A DNA stretch of 64,000 nucleotides from Rhizomicrobium sp. (lineage in GTDB: Bacteria; Pseudomonadota; Alphaproteobacteria; Micropepsales; Micropepsaceae), in the NCBI GenBank assembly GCA_037200985.1, contig JBBCGJ010000001.1, positions 1,712,756 through 1,776,755 on the forward strand, read 5' to 3'. This document shows positions 9,193 to 17,794 of the stretch, piece after piece. Within the stretch, counting starts at the first letter, position 1; each line of letters starts with the position of its first letter. Made by a program: the position numbers and the translations under genes. The notes below the pieces were generated by a model. The model had not been told where the DNA came from. It made no database searches and saw nothing but the letters and a program-made list of their open reading frames with translations.

Positions 9193-9229
9193 GGGCGGGC
9201 ACGATACGGAAAATGCTCGCCGGCGCAAG

Positions 9230-10636
9230 TCAAAATCCCTTCGGCGTCTTGTCGAAATGCGGGTCGGTCATTTCGTAAGCATAAGACGCGGCGAGCACGC
9301 CGGCGTCGTCGAACATGCGGCCGACGACCTGCAAGCCGACCGGCAAGCCGTCGCGCGTGAAGCCGCAGGGCACCGACGCGGCGGGCTGCTGGGTCAGGTT
9401 GAACGGTACGGTGAAGGGCGTCCACGCCATCCAGGCATTGCCGTCATCGTCCAGCGGCGAGAGCTTGCCGACGTCGAAAGCGGCCGTCGCAAGCTGCGGC
9501 GTCAGGAGGAAATCGTAGGTCTCCATGAACCGGCGCATCGCGCTGCCATAGGCGCCGCGTGCCAGCGCGGCGTTCATGTAGTCCTTCTTGGAGATCGCCA
9601 TCCCCTCCTCCGCCATGCGGCGCAGGCCGGGATCGAGCTTGGCCATCTGTTCCGGCGTGTAGTCGCCGAGCAGGCTGCCGGCGCCGGACCACCATAGGGT
9701 GCGGAAGGTCGGGCCCGGATCGCCGCCGGGCGGATCCACCTGCTCGACATGCGCGCCAAGCTGTTCGAAACGCTTCGCGGCGGCCGCCACCAGCGTCTCG
9801 ATCTCCGGCAGGATGCGGGTGGCGAAGCCCATGCGCGGGCTGAAGGCGATGCGCTTGCCGGCGAGCGGGGATTCGATCTCGGCGGCGTAGTCGGTCGGGA
9901 AATACGGCAGAGAATACCAGTCGCGCGCATCGGGCCGCGCGATCACGTTCATCAGCATGGCGCTGTCGAGCACGGTGCGGCTCATCGGGCCGACATGGGC
10001 GAGCGTGCCGAACGGCGAGAGCGGATAGGCGGGGACGCGGCCGAAACTGGGTTTGAGGCCGTAGGTGTTGGTGAAGCTCGCCGGGATGCGGATCGAGCCG
10101 CCGCCATCGGTGCCGAGCGCGAGCGGACAGAACCGCGCGGCCAGCGCGGCGGACGAGCCGCCGGAAGAGCCCCCGGGCGTCTTGGCCTTGTTCCACGGAT
10201 TGCGCGTGATGCCGGTGAGCGGGCTGTCGGTCGAACCCTTCCAGCCGAATTCCGGCGTGGTGGTCTTGCCGATCAGCACGGCGCCGGCTTCGCGCAGGCG
10301 TGCGACGGTCGGGGCATCGGTGTCGATATAGGCGGATGGCTCGACGGTGTAGGAACCGCGCCGGGTCGGCCAGCCCTTGGTGACCAGCAAGTCCTTCACG
10401 GCCACCGGAACACCGTCCAGCGGCGACAGCGGCTCGCCGGCCAGCCAGCGCGCTTCCGACGCTTCGGCCATGGTCTGGCTGGCATGCGGATCGGAAAAGC
10501 AGAAAGCGTTGATCTCGGCATCGAGCGCCTCGATGCGGGTGAGGCAGGCTTCCGTCACCTCGACCGGCGATAGTTCGCGCGACGCGAACAGCGCGGACAT
10601 TTCCGAGGCGGTGAGTTCATGGGGTTCTTTGGACAT
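9230..10636 (-). CDS. Amidase (amidase-signature family)
   Basis: This 468-residue enzyme belongs to the amidase-signature superfamily, which hydrolyses amides with a Ser-cisSer-Lys triad. The triad is visible as Lys81 in VPVAVKDLL, Ser157 in TPGGSSGGSSAA and Ser181 in GTDGGGSIRIPAS. GatA-like proteins share this core, but no gatB or gatC is adjacent and the C-terminus is of the stand-alone type, so a catabolic or detoxifying amidase is more likely; the substrate is unknown. The ATG at 10636 (MSKEPHELTASEMSALF) is the natural start: the open frame runs upstream to 11323 through a repeat and the phosphatase gene, but that extension is out of frame with real coding sequence. Confidence 0.93.
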   Translation of the reverse strand: MSKEPHELTASEMSALFASRELSPVEVTEACLTRIEALDAEINAFCFSDPHASQTMAEASEARWLAGEPLSPLDGVPVAVKDLLVTKGWPTRRGSYTVEPSAYIDTDAPTVARLREAGAVLIGKTTTPEFGWKGSTDSPLTGITRNPWNKAKTPGGSSGGSSAALAARFCPLALGTDGGGSIRIPASFTNTYGLKPSFGRVPAYPLSPFGTLAHVGPMSRTVLDSAMLMNVIARPDARDWYSLPYFPTDYAAEIESPLAGKRIAFSPRMGFATRILPEIETLVAAAAKRFEQLGAHVEQVDPPGGDPGPTFRTLWWSGAGSLLGDYTPEQMAKLDPGLRRMAEEGMAISKKDYMNAALARGAYGSAMRRFMETYDFLLTPQLATAAFDVGKLSPLDDDGNAWMAWTPFTVPFNLTQQPAASVPCGFTRDGLPVGLQVVGRMFDDAGVLAASYAYEMTDPHFDKTPKGF

Positions 10637-10647
10637 GGTAACTCTCG

Positions 10648-10689
10648 GCGAGTAGCGAGTAGCGAGTAGCGAGTAGCGAGTAGCGAGTA
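10648..10689. repeat. Tandem 7-bp repeat, six copies of GCGAGTA
   Basis: Six perfect copies of GCGAGTA fill the gap between the phosphatase and the amidase. They are followed at 10696-10728 by inverted, slightly diverged units (ATTCGCTATTCGCTACTCC), so the block can also form a hairpin. It lies in the 5' leader of the amidase, 12 bases from its ATG, where copy-number change could alter the leader. No protein function is implied. Confidence 0.9.
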
Positions 10690-10728
10690 GTTTAGCCCCC
10701 CATTCGCTATTCGCTACTCCCCATTCGC

Positions 10729-11283
10729 TCAATTCACCTTCGTCAACGCCGCCTCGCTCCCCTTCTCCAACAATCGCAGCTTCGAGCCCGCGTTGTCGAA
10801 CACCGTGACGGAGCAGTTCTCCGGCGAGAAGACGACGACGCGGTCGTCCGCGACCGCTGAGCCCATCAGCACGTTGATCGCGACATAGTGCGAGAACACC
10901 ACCGCGTCCTGCTTCAGTGCGGCGACCGCCGCCACGCAGGCCTCGCGCCATCGCGCCAGGTCCGGCGGCACGTCGCGCCAAGACCCGGCCATCAGCGCGC
11001 GCAGCCAGACGACGCGCTCTTCCAGGCTCATGCCTTTCGGCGAGGGAATCTCCGCGACGGCGGATTCGATGACGGGCGTCGCGTTCCAGACCTTCGCGAG
11101 CGGCGCTGCGGTCTCCCGGGTGCGTCGGAGGGGACTGGACAGTATGAGACACGGGCCGATGTCCTTCAGCCGGTCGGCGACGGCCTCGGCCTGACCGCGA
11201 CCCAGATCGTCGAGGCCGGGGTCCATGTCCTCGCCGAAGCCGGCGGCGGCGCGGCCGTGGCGGACCATATAGATGCGTGGCAT
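10729..11283 (-). CDS. Histidine phosphatase superfamily protein (SixA/phosphoglycerate-mutase fold)
   Basis: This 184-residue protein starts MPRIYMVRHGRAAAG and carries the catalytic RHG motif at residues 8-10. LILSSPLRRTRETAAPL supplies the second arginine and FSHYVAINVL the second histidine region. The family includes SixA, CobC and small-molecule phosphatases, and the substrate cannot be told from the sequence. The middle region (PSPKGMSLEERVVWLRALM) resembles the GpmB/alpha-ribazole phosphatase side of the family. It is transcribed toward the amidase, with the tandem repeat between them. Confidence 0.88.
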   Translation of the reverse strand: MPRIYMVRHGRAAAGFGEDMDPGLDDLGRGQAEAVADRLKDIGPCLILSSPLRRTRETAAPLAKVWNATPVIESAVAEIPSPKGMSLEERVVWLRALMAGSWRDVPPDLARWREACVAAVAALKQDAVVFSHYVAINVLMGSAVADDRVVVFSPENCSVTVFDNAGSKLRLLEKGSEAALTKVN

Positions 11284-11480
11284 GGGCTGGATCCGTGATG
11301 TATGGCGGCCTTTCGTTTGTCATCCGGCGCCGGCGGCCGCCACCTCATTTTCTTGATTTCTCGACTTCGATTTCCTGGAATCTTCCTAAGCTATTGGGAA
11401 TAAAAGAGAATATTGAAAAACCGGGAGGCCAGCCCGGTGGTTCGGCACCGCGGCTGTCGGTTCGAAGGGCCGGAAGGAGG

Positions 11481-12755
11481 TCAGGCCCCCGCCGGCTTGA
11501 CGAGCTTGGGAAGGTCGTCGTCCTGCTTTTCGGTGGTCTCGAAGAAGGCCGAGGCCTTCTCGTTCAGCCATTGCAGAGCCCTTTCGGCCGCCACGCCCGC
11601 GAACACCCCCAGCGATGCCAGAGCCGGCGCGGAGAGGCTGTTCACCGCGTCGGTGGCGGAAGCGGCGCCTGGCTGAACCAGGAAGGCGGCCCCCGCCGAA
11701 ACCACGAAGAACACCATGAACCCCGCCATCGCGCCCAGAACCGGGCGCACGCCATAGGATATCCAGGCGCCGACGACGTCGATGCTGATGGTCTTGTTGA
11801 TCGCCTGCTGGAGCAGGGAAAACACGCAGGCACCGATGGAGCCCATCAACGCGGTGAAGAATGCGACGACGACGCCGGGCGGCAGGCGAAACAGGAACTC
11901 GAAGAACCACATCGACTGCATGTTGTTGTAGGACGTGGCTACCGAGCCGATGCTGTCGGTCGGCGTCGGGGCCTCGGACGCCTTGGCCGCCGTGGCCGGC
12001 GCCTGTGCGGCGGATTGGGAGCCTGGTGCCGTCGGTGCGGCGGAAACGTCGGACCGGTCGTCCAGGATGGTCGGATTGACGGCGATCACGACGGTGGTTC
12101 CGGTCACGCCGACCAGCGCGCGGTAGGCCGACGCGGCCGCCGCATAGTCCTGCTTGGCGGAGCGCGCGGCCGCGCCGGCGACGTAGAGCTCGCCCGCATA
12201 TTGCTCGAACAGGGACATGTCCTTGAGCAGGGGCGCGAGCAGATTGTTGACGAGCGCGCCATGCGCCGTCTCTTCCTTGCTGGCATCCAAGGCCACGCCC
12301 TTCTGCGTGATGGGCGCCGCCAGGCTGAGAAGCCTGCGGCCGCAATTGAGGACCGCATCGCGGTCGTAGCTCCCGTCGCCGGTCTGGCAGGTCTTGCTGT
12401 TGAACGTGGTGTCGGGAATGGCGGCGGCCAGGAACGTCTCGTCGTCGACGAATTTCTCCTGCAGCGCCGTCCATTTGGCGAAGAGCAGATCGTAGCTGTT
12501 CTGCGCCGCGCGGGCCGTCTTCGCGAAGCCCTCCAGCGTCGTGCCCATAGGGGCGATCTGCTTCGCCCGCGTGATGACGATGTAGGTCGCCAGCTTCGTG
12601 TTGCTGCCCGTCGCGGCCCTGGCCGCAGATTGCAGTTCGAGCACCGAATAGAGCAGCATGAAGAAATAAGGTACGACCACGAGCCAGAGCAAAAACAGCG
12701 GAAGATATTCGCCGATCACTTTTGCGCGCGAATAGAGCGATTTCAGGAAATCCAT
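11481..12755 (-). CDS. Membrane protein of unknown function
   Basis: I do not recognise this 424-residue protein. One strong helix lies at about residues 15-40 (EYLPLFLLWLVVVPYFFML). A soluble stretch of about 250 residues follows, with two cysteines (SKTCQTG, LNCGRR) that could form a disulphide, and a low-complexity A/P/S/T linker at about 235-275. A C-terminal membrane module has three helices (VVVAFFTALMGSIGACVF, PVLGAMAGFMVFFVVSAG, ALASLGVFAGVAAERALQ). The last helix ends in AGVAAERALQWLNEKAS, like membrane modules found behind varied sensor domains. No operon partner is obvious; the neighbours are a phosphatase and a beta-lactamase-fold hydrolase. It is clearly coding by length and codon use. 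Confidence 0.75.
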   Translation of the reverse strand: MDFLKSLYSRAKVIGEYLPLFLLWLVVVPYFFMLLYSVLELQSAARAATGSNTKLATYIVITRAKQIAPMGTTLEGFAKTARAAQNSYDLLFAKWTALQEKFVDDETFLAAAIPDTTFNSKTCQTGDGSYDRDAVLNCGRRLLSLAAPITQKGVALDASKEETAHGALVNNLLAPLLKDMSLFEQYAGELYVAGAAARSAKQDYAAAASAYRALVGVTGTTVVIAVNPTILDDRSDVSAAPTAPGSQSAAQAPATAAKASEAPTPTDSIGSVATSYNNMQSMWFFEFLFRLPPGVVVAFFTALMGSIGACVFSLLQQAINKTISIDVVGAWISYGVRPVLGAMAGFMVFFVVSAGAAFLVQPGAASATDAVNSLSAPALASLGVFAGVAAERALQWLNEKASAFFETTEKQDDDLPKLVKPAGA

Positions 12756-12821
12756 GCCGCACCCCCGAGCTCGACATGCGAATACTATCTCCTCGGGGCA
12801 GGCTGTACAATAAATGTTCTT

Positions 12822-13958
12822 TCAGTCCTTTATGGCCCGCCACATCGCGAAAGCGAGGCCAATGCCTCGCAAATCGCCGGTCGTGGTGCCCAGCATGCGG
12901 TTCATCGCGTAGCCGATGCTCATCTTGGCATCCATGTCGATGATGGCGAGCGAGCCGCCATAGCCGCCCCAGAACATCGCGTTGGGGTTGGGCAGCGGCA
13001 TCAACCCGCCGGGCAGCCCGAAGCCGAGGCCGAACTTCGCCGGCACGTTCATGATCAGGTCGGTGCCTTCGATCTGCGGCTCGAGCGCCTTGCGGGTGCC
13101 TTCCTGCGAGAGGAACCGTTTGCCCTGGGCGACGCCGTCATTGGCGAGGATGGCGTGGATCCGCGCGATGGAACGGGCGTTGCCGGTGCCGCCGGCGGCC
13201 GGGATTTCGGCACCGCGCCAGGCGCGCGTCCTGGTCTCCGCCACGTCGATGCCGGGATTGGTCGCCATGTTCGCCATGAGCTCGCTCATCGCCGGGCCGT
13301 CCGCCACGGCCTCGCCTTGCGGCGGCGCGAGCAGTTCGGCGACCCGATCGTCTTCCGAGGCCGGAAGGCCGATCCAGAAATCGGCGTCCAGCGGCTGGGC
13401 GATCTCCTCGCGGAAGACGGTGCCGACCGTCTTGCCGGTGATGCGGCGGATGACTTCGCCGACGAGATAGCCTTGCGTCAGCGCGTGATAGCCGGGCGCG
13501 GTGCCGGGCTCCCAGAAGGGCGCCTGGGCGGCAAGCAGCGCGGTCGCCTTCTCCCAATCGTAGATATCGGATTTGGAGACTTTCTCCTTCCAGCCCGAGA
13601 GGCCCGCGGAATGGCTCATCAGATGGCTGACCTTGATGTCGGCTTTGCCGTTGGCAGCGAATTCCGGCCAATAGCGCGCGACCGGCGCGTCGAAATCGAG
13701 GAGGCCGCGATCCGCCAGCAGCAGCGCGGTCAATGCCGTCATCGTCTTGGTCGTGGAATAGACGTTGACGATGGTGTCCTTCTCCCACGGCCGCGTCTTC
13801 GCCGGATCGGCATAGCCGCCCCAGAGATCGACCACGGTCTCGCCGTTCACGGTGGCCGAGAACGACGCGCCGATATCGGCGCCGCTGGCGATGTTCTCTT
13901 CGAACATCTTCTTGACCTCGGCGAACTTGTCGTGCGCGAAACCGTGGACTTCGGACAT
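12822..13958 (-). CDS. Serine hydrolase of the class C beta-lactamase / EstB esterase family
   Basis: This 378-residue protein has the Ser-x-x-Lys catalytic motif (Ser68-T-T-Lys71) in VYSTTKTMTAL and the Tyr157 of the YxN-equivalent in GYHALTQGYLVG. The third motif lies near WGGYGGSLAIIDMD. The family includes esterases (EstB), DD-peptidases and beta-lactamases. No signal peptide is visible (MSEVHGFAHDKFAEVKKMF), which favours a cytoplasmic esterase over a periplasmic beta-lactamase. It lies downstream of the thiolase-like gene with a 69-base gap holding a hairpin. Confidence 0.88.
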   Translation of the reverse strand: MSEVHGFAHDKFAEVKKMFEENIASGADIGASFSATVNGETVVDLWGGYADPAKTRPWEKDTIVNVYSTTKTMTALTALLLADRGLLDFDAPVARYWPEFAANGKADIKVSHLMSHSAGLSGWKEKVSKSDIYDWEKATALLAAQAPFWEPGTAPGYHALTQGYLVGEVIRRITGKTVGTVFREEIAQPLDADFWIGLPASEDDRVAELLAPPQGEAVADGPAMSELMANMATNPGIDVAETRTRAWRGAEIPAAGGTGNARSIARIHAILANDGVAQGKRFLSQEGTRKALEPQIEGTDLIMNVPAKFGLGFGLPGGLMPLPNPNAMFWGGYGGSLAIIDMDAKMSIGYAMNRMLGTTTGDLRGIGLAFAMWRAIKD

Positions 13959-13979
13959 GGTGTTTCCTCGCTCTTCCCT

Positions 13980-14006
13980 GTCATCCGCCGCATGCGCGGC
14001 GGGATG
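13980..14006. repeat. REP-like hairpin
   Basis: TCATCCGCCGC and GCGGCGGGATG form a stem around ATGC, preceded by GT and followed by GCTTTTC. It resembles one arm of the larger GTCAT-type palindromes found elsewhere in this window (43.4, 47.8, 53.3 and 54.7 kb). Confidence 0.55.
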
Positions 14007-14027
14007 GCTTTTCTTGTCGATGGCACG

Positions 14028-15584
14028 TCATGTGAATCTGAAAAGATTCGTCGGATTGCCCGCCGTCACCGTGCCGGGCTTGCCCAAGACTTCCTCGCGC
14101 ATCATCCAGTCGAGCGTCGCGTCGTTGTCCGGCGTGTGGGCGAGGAAACGGCCGCCATCGGCGAGGCGGCCGACGACGATCCCGAAACGCTTGCCGCGGC
14201 GATCGAGGACGACCGTGTAAGTCTCGACGGTGGCCGGGCCCTCCGGCTTCTCGACGACGGCGGGATGCGCCATGGCATCGATGTCTTTCTGATAGGACTT
14301 CGGATCCTCGCGCCGCCATTTTCCGCGGGTCGGCTTCGTCGAATAGATGCCGGCGGAGTGCTTGGTCACGTACCAGCCATTGCCGGTAACGAGACCGAAC
14401 TTGCCGGCGCTGCCCCGCAGCTTGTCGGCCATCTGCGCGATGGAATGCATGACGTAGTTATTGCCCGGACCGCCGAAATACGGAAGCCCGCCGGTGATGG
14501 TGAGGCCGCGCGGATCGTCCGTCGCGATGCCGAGCTCGAGGCAGCCGATCTCCACCGCGCTCGGGAAGCAGGAATACAGATCGATGAACGAGACGCCGCC
14601 GACGTCGAGGTCGGCCATGGCGAAAGCTTTCTTGCCGATGGTCCGGATCGCCGGCGAGGAATGGAAATTCACGCGCTCGGAGACGTTCCAGATGTCGGCG
14701 GCGTCGCCGCAGCCATGGAGGAAGACCCATTTGGATTCGGGGATGCCGAGTTCGCGCGCCTTGGCGACGGAGGTCATCACCACGGCGGCCGCCATGTCGA
14801 CCTCGATCACGGCGTTGAGATACTTCGTGTAAGGAAAGCCCACGAAGCGGTTCTTTTCGGTCGGCGTCGAGATTTCCGCCGGCGAGCGGTAGGTGGGAAA
14901 CCAGGAATGGGGATTCTCCGCCGCGACCTTGGTGAGGGGCGAGAAGAATTCGCCGAGCCATTTCAGATGCTCCGCCGGCGCGCGGCGCTTCATGCCGCGC
15001 AGGCCGTTCTCGAACAGGGGATAGACGTTGACCGGAAAGGCGAGGCCGTGGCGGCGCTCATAGTCCGTCGTGCCAGAGCGCATGTCGCCGATCTCTTCGG
15101 GGTCGGCGCCCGGATCGGCATCGGGGCCGTTCGCCCAGCCGAGATCGACGCCCTGCTTCATCGCGCCGAGCAGCGAGGCGATGTATTCCGCACCGGCCAG
15201 CAGCGCGACGTCGCATTCGCCGCCGGCTATCTCTTCCGCCGTGCGGTTGACCAGCCATTGCGGCGTGTTGCCTCCCGTCGCGGTGTAGAAGGCGCGGCGC
15301 GGCTTCGCGCCGATGCGGTTCGCAAGACTCAGCGGCGGATTGCGGAACATGCGCTTGGGCAGACGGCCCTGGTCGCCGGGCGAGTCGGCGGTGAAGCGGA
15401 CGACGGAAACGGTGTCGACCGCGGAAGCGAGGTCGCGCGCGCCGGTATCGGCGAGCGCCTCCGCCGAGACCTTCGCGAGCATCTCGATCGGGCTGAGACT
15501 GGCGCGGATGTCGCCCTTGGCCGTGCGCTGGGTGAGCTGCGCGCCGCCGACGAGGATGGGCGTGCGCGGATCGATGTCTGTCAT
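14028..15584 (-). CDS. Thiolase-like acetyl-CoA acetyltransferase family protein lacking the usual catalytic cysteines
   Basis: This 518-residue protein has a thiolase fold of the SCP-x-like branch, with MTDIDPRTPILVGGAQLTQR at the start, GGECDVALLAGAEYIAS, and FIDLYSCFPSAVEIG in the second half. GGPGNNYVMHSIAQMADKLR holds the conserved histidine. The position normally carrying the acylated cysteine reads ATGGNTPQWLVN, and the C-terminal CGGG is replaced by GNGWYVTKHSAG. Condensation or thiolysis by the classical mechanism is therefore unlikely; the role is unknown but probably acyl-CoA-linked. The ATG at 15584 was chosen over an upstream in-frame codon at 15626. Confidence 0.85.
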   Translation of the reverse strand: MTDIDPRTPILVGGAQLTQRTAKGDIRASLSPIEMLAKVSAEALADTGARDLASAVDTVSVVRFTADSPGDQGRLPKRMFRNPPLSLANRIGAKPRRAFYTATGGNTPQWLVNRTAEEIAGGECDVALLAGAEYIASLLGAMKQGVDLGWANGPDADPGADPEEIGDMRSGTTDYERRHGLAFPVNVYPLFENGLRGMKRRAPAEHLKWLGEFFSPLTKVAAENPHSWFPTYRSPAEISTPTEKNRFVGFPYTKYLNAVIEVDMAAAVVMTSVAKARELGIPESKWVFLHGCGDAADIWNVSERVNFHSSPAIRTIGKKAFAMADLDVGGVSFIDLYSCFPSAVEIGCLELGIATDDPRGLTITGGLPYFGGPGNNYVMHSIAQMADKLRGSAGKFGLVTGNGWYVTKHSAGIYSTKPTRGKWRREDPKSYQKDIDAMAHPAVVEKPEGPATVETYTVVLDRRGKRFGIVVGRLADGGRFLAHTPDNDATLDWMMREEVLGKPGTVTAGNPTNLFRFT

Positions 15585-15694
15585 GCTTCGTGCCCGGTGT
15601 TGTCGAGCGCGATGACAGCACGGCAACGCATCAATTTCAAAGCAATGACCTTCCGTTGCGGAAGAAGACTCGCGCGGAGTCGCGGAGAGGCCGG

Positions 15695-16888
15695 TTACAC
15701 TCTGCGGCTCCGCGGCTCCGCGTGAAAATACTTCGCCAGCCGCGCCAGCGCGTCGTCGATCACCGCGTGCTTCTTGCAGAAGGCGAAGCGCACCATGTGG
15801 TCGGGCTTGCCGTCGTCGAAGAAGACGCTGAGCGGGATCAGCGCCACGCCGGCTTCTTTCGCCAGCCGCTCGCAGAAGGCACGGTCGGGCTCGTTGGTGA
15901 GGTCGCGAATACCGGCTGTGAGGAAATAGGTGCCTTCGCAGGGCAGCACGTCGAAGCCCAATGTCGCGATGCCGGCGGCGAGCTTGTCGCGTTTGCCCTG
16001 AAGGTCCTTCGTCAGGTTCAAGGTGAAATCGATCTCGTTCTCGATGCCATGAGCGACGCCGAGCTGAAGCGCGGTCGGCGTGGTAAAGGTGATGAACTGG
16101 TGCGCCTTGGTCACGACCTCGACCAGCGGGCGGGGACCGGCGACCCAGCCGACCTTCCAGCCCGTCAGCGAGAACATCTTGCCGGCCGAACCGATGCGCA
16201 CGCAGCGCTCGCCCATGCCGGGGAGCGCGATCAGCGGCGGAACGGTCTTGCCGTCGAAGACGAGATGCTCATAAACCTCGTCGCAGATCGCCACGGCTTC
16301 GGTGTCCTTCACCACGCGCGCCAGCGTTTCGAGTTCCTCGCGGTCGAAGACGCGGCCGACCGGGTTGAGCGGGGTGTTGATCAGGATGGCGCGGGTCCTG
16401 GGCCCGACGACGGCGCGCAGGTCCTGTTCGGTGAGGCGGAAGCGCGGCGGCGACAGCTTCACGCTTTTCACCGTGGCACCGACGGCCAGCGCGATGGGGC
16501 GATAGGAATCGTAGGACGGCTCGATCAGCACGATCTCGTCGCCCTGCCCCACCAGGCCCATGATCGAGGCGGTCAGCGCCTCGGTGGCGCCGGAGGTGAT
16601 CAGCACCTGCGTCTCGGGATCGAAGTCCAGGCCGTGGAAGCGTTTGGCGTGGGCGGCGACGGCGCGGCGCAGCTCCACTCTGCCCTTCATCGGCGGATAC
16701 TGGTTGGGGCCCTCGATCAGCGCGCGCGCCGCGGCCTCGCGGACGGCGAGCGGGCCGTCCTCGTCCGGGAAGCCCTGGCCGAGATTGATCGCGCCATGCT
16801 CGACCGCCAGCGCCGACATGTGGGTGAAGATGGTGGTGGGGAGGGACGAGAAGACCGGGTTGAAGCGCATGTCGGCAGGATGCACCAA
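15695..16888 (-). CDS. Class I PLP-dependent aminotransferase
   Basis: This 397-residue fold-type I aminotransferase has AINLGQGFPDEDGP at the N-terminus, TSGATEALTASIMGLV, LINTPLNPVGRVFDREEL and ICDEVYEHLVFDG. The PLP lysine is in SAGKMFSLTGWKVGWV, and the C-terminal arginine lies near MVRFAFCKK. The pattern matches the YbdL / N-succinyl-diaminopimelate aminotransferase-like group with aromatic or methionine substrates, but specificity cannot be read. The start is taken as GTG at 16888, with GGAGG ten bases upstream; an ATG six codons in is the alternative. It is followed by the thiolase-like gene after a ~110-base gap. Confidence 0.92.
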   Translation of the reverse strand: MVHPADMRFNPVFSSLPTTIFTHMSALAVEHGAINLGQGFPDEDGPLAVREAAARALIEGPNQYPPMKGRVELRRAVAAHAKRFHGLDFDPETQVLITSGATEALTASIMGLVGQGDEIVLIEPSYDSYRPIALAVGATVKSVKLSPPRFRLTEQDLRAVVGPRTRAILINTPLNPVGRVFDREELETLARVVKDTEAVAICDEVYEHLVFDGKTVPPLIALPGMGERCVRIGSAGKMFSLTGWKVGWVAGPRPLVEVVTKAHQFITFTTPTALQLGVAHGIENEIDFTLNLTKDLQGKRDKLAAGIATLGFDVLPCEGTYFLTAGIRDLTNEPDRAFCERLAKEAGVALIPLSVFFDDGKPDHMVRFAFCKKHAVIDDALARLAKYFHAEPRSRRV

Positions 16889-16986
16889 AACGCGGCCTCC
16901 GTAGAACCCCTGATATGGGATTGGATTCAGGGTCCGTTGGCCGGCGCCCGACTAGTGACGCCTGAATTCTACATGGAAAATTTGAA

Positions 16987-17229
16987 ATGTATTTGAGCGA
17001 GGAAGAGGCCAAGGAGCGCTGGTGCCCGTTCGCACGGGTGGAAGGCAGCAATCGGATGTTCAACACCCTCAGCGACGGCTTCAAAGACTCGCCCGCGCCC
17101 TATCACTGCATCGCCGGCGAGTGCTTGGCGTGGCGCGAAGTTCATGTGACCTATTTGAAGGTCGGCACCGGTAAGGCGATGGCCAATCACGGCTATTACG
17201 GCTTGGCCGAGCGCCCCGAATTCGGTTGA
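16987..17229 (+). CDS. Small cysteine-containing protein of unknown function
   Basis: This 80-residue frame reads MYLSEEEAKERWCPFARVEG, with a second motif YHCIAGECLAWREV. The pattern CPFARV ... CI.(G/S).C.AWR recurs in short uncharacterised alphaproteobacterial and phage proteins and could bind a metal through its three cysteines; that is inference. The Shine-Dalgarno is weak. It sits alone between the divergent aminotransferase and glnB. The acidic N-terminus and absence of hydrophobic segments suggest a soluble protein. Confidence 0.65.
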   Translation: MYLSEEEAKERWCPFARVEGSNRMFNTLSDGFKDSPAPYHCIAGECLAWREVHVTYLKVGTGKAMANHGYYGLAERPEFG

Positions 17230-17334
17230 TTTGGTCTGGCTGTTTTTCAGGCCAATTGCCTAATTTTCGGTCTTTCTTATTTGCGCCCATCGCCGGCGCG
17301 CCGCTAAGCCATTGATTTTACAGATGGGACGGCT

Positions 17335-17350
17335 TGGCACAGACCCTGCT
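17335..17350 (+). promoter_or_regulatory. Sigma54-type promoter of glnB-glnA
   Basis: TGGCACAGACCCTGCT carries the -24 GG and -12 GC elements with the required ten bases between them (GG at 17336-17337, GC at 17348-17349). It lies 46 bases before the glnB ATG. Nitrogen-regulated sigma54 promoters on glnBA are known in alphaproteobacteria. I could not find a clear NtrC dyad upstream. Confidence 0.6.
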
Positions 17351-17395
17351 TCTTCGTTAACGACGCGGTGTATCCAAGCCGCACGGGAGAGATAA

Positions 17396-17734
<339 letters not shown>

Positions 17735-17794
17735 AGAGTCTCAAGAGTCTCGCGTTGGGTAAATTCAACTTCTTGAAGGGGAAGACGTACGACC

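Noticed and set aside
11277-15725. Plus-strand open frame of 1482 codons
   Set aside because: It covers the opposite strand of four well-supported minus-strand genes and consists of antisense-type sequence (RRGR, AGDAR, DVDLH). It is a GC artefact, not a giant protein.
17283-17299. NtrC binding site upstream of glnB (GCGCC-N7-GGCGC)
   Set aside because: The half-site sequence and spacing do not fit GCAC-N7-GTGC; GC-rich dyads are common by chance here.
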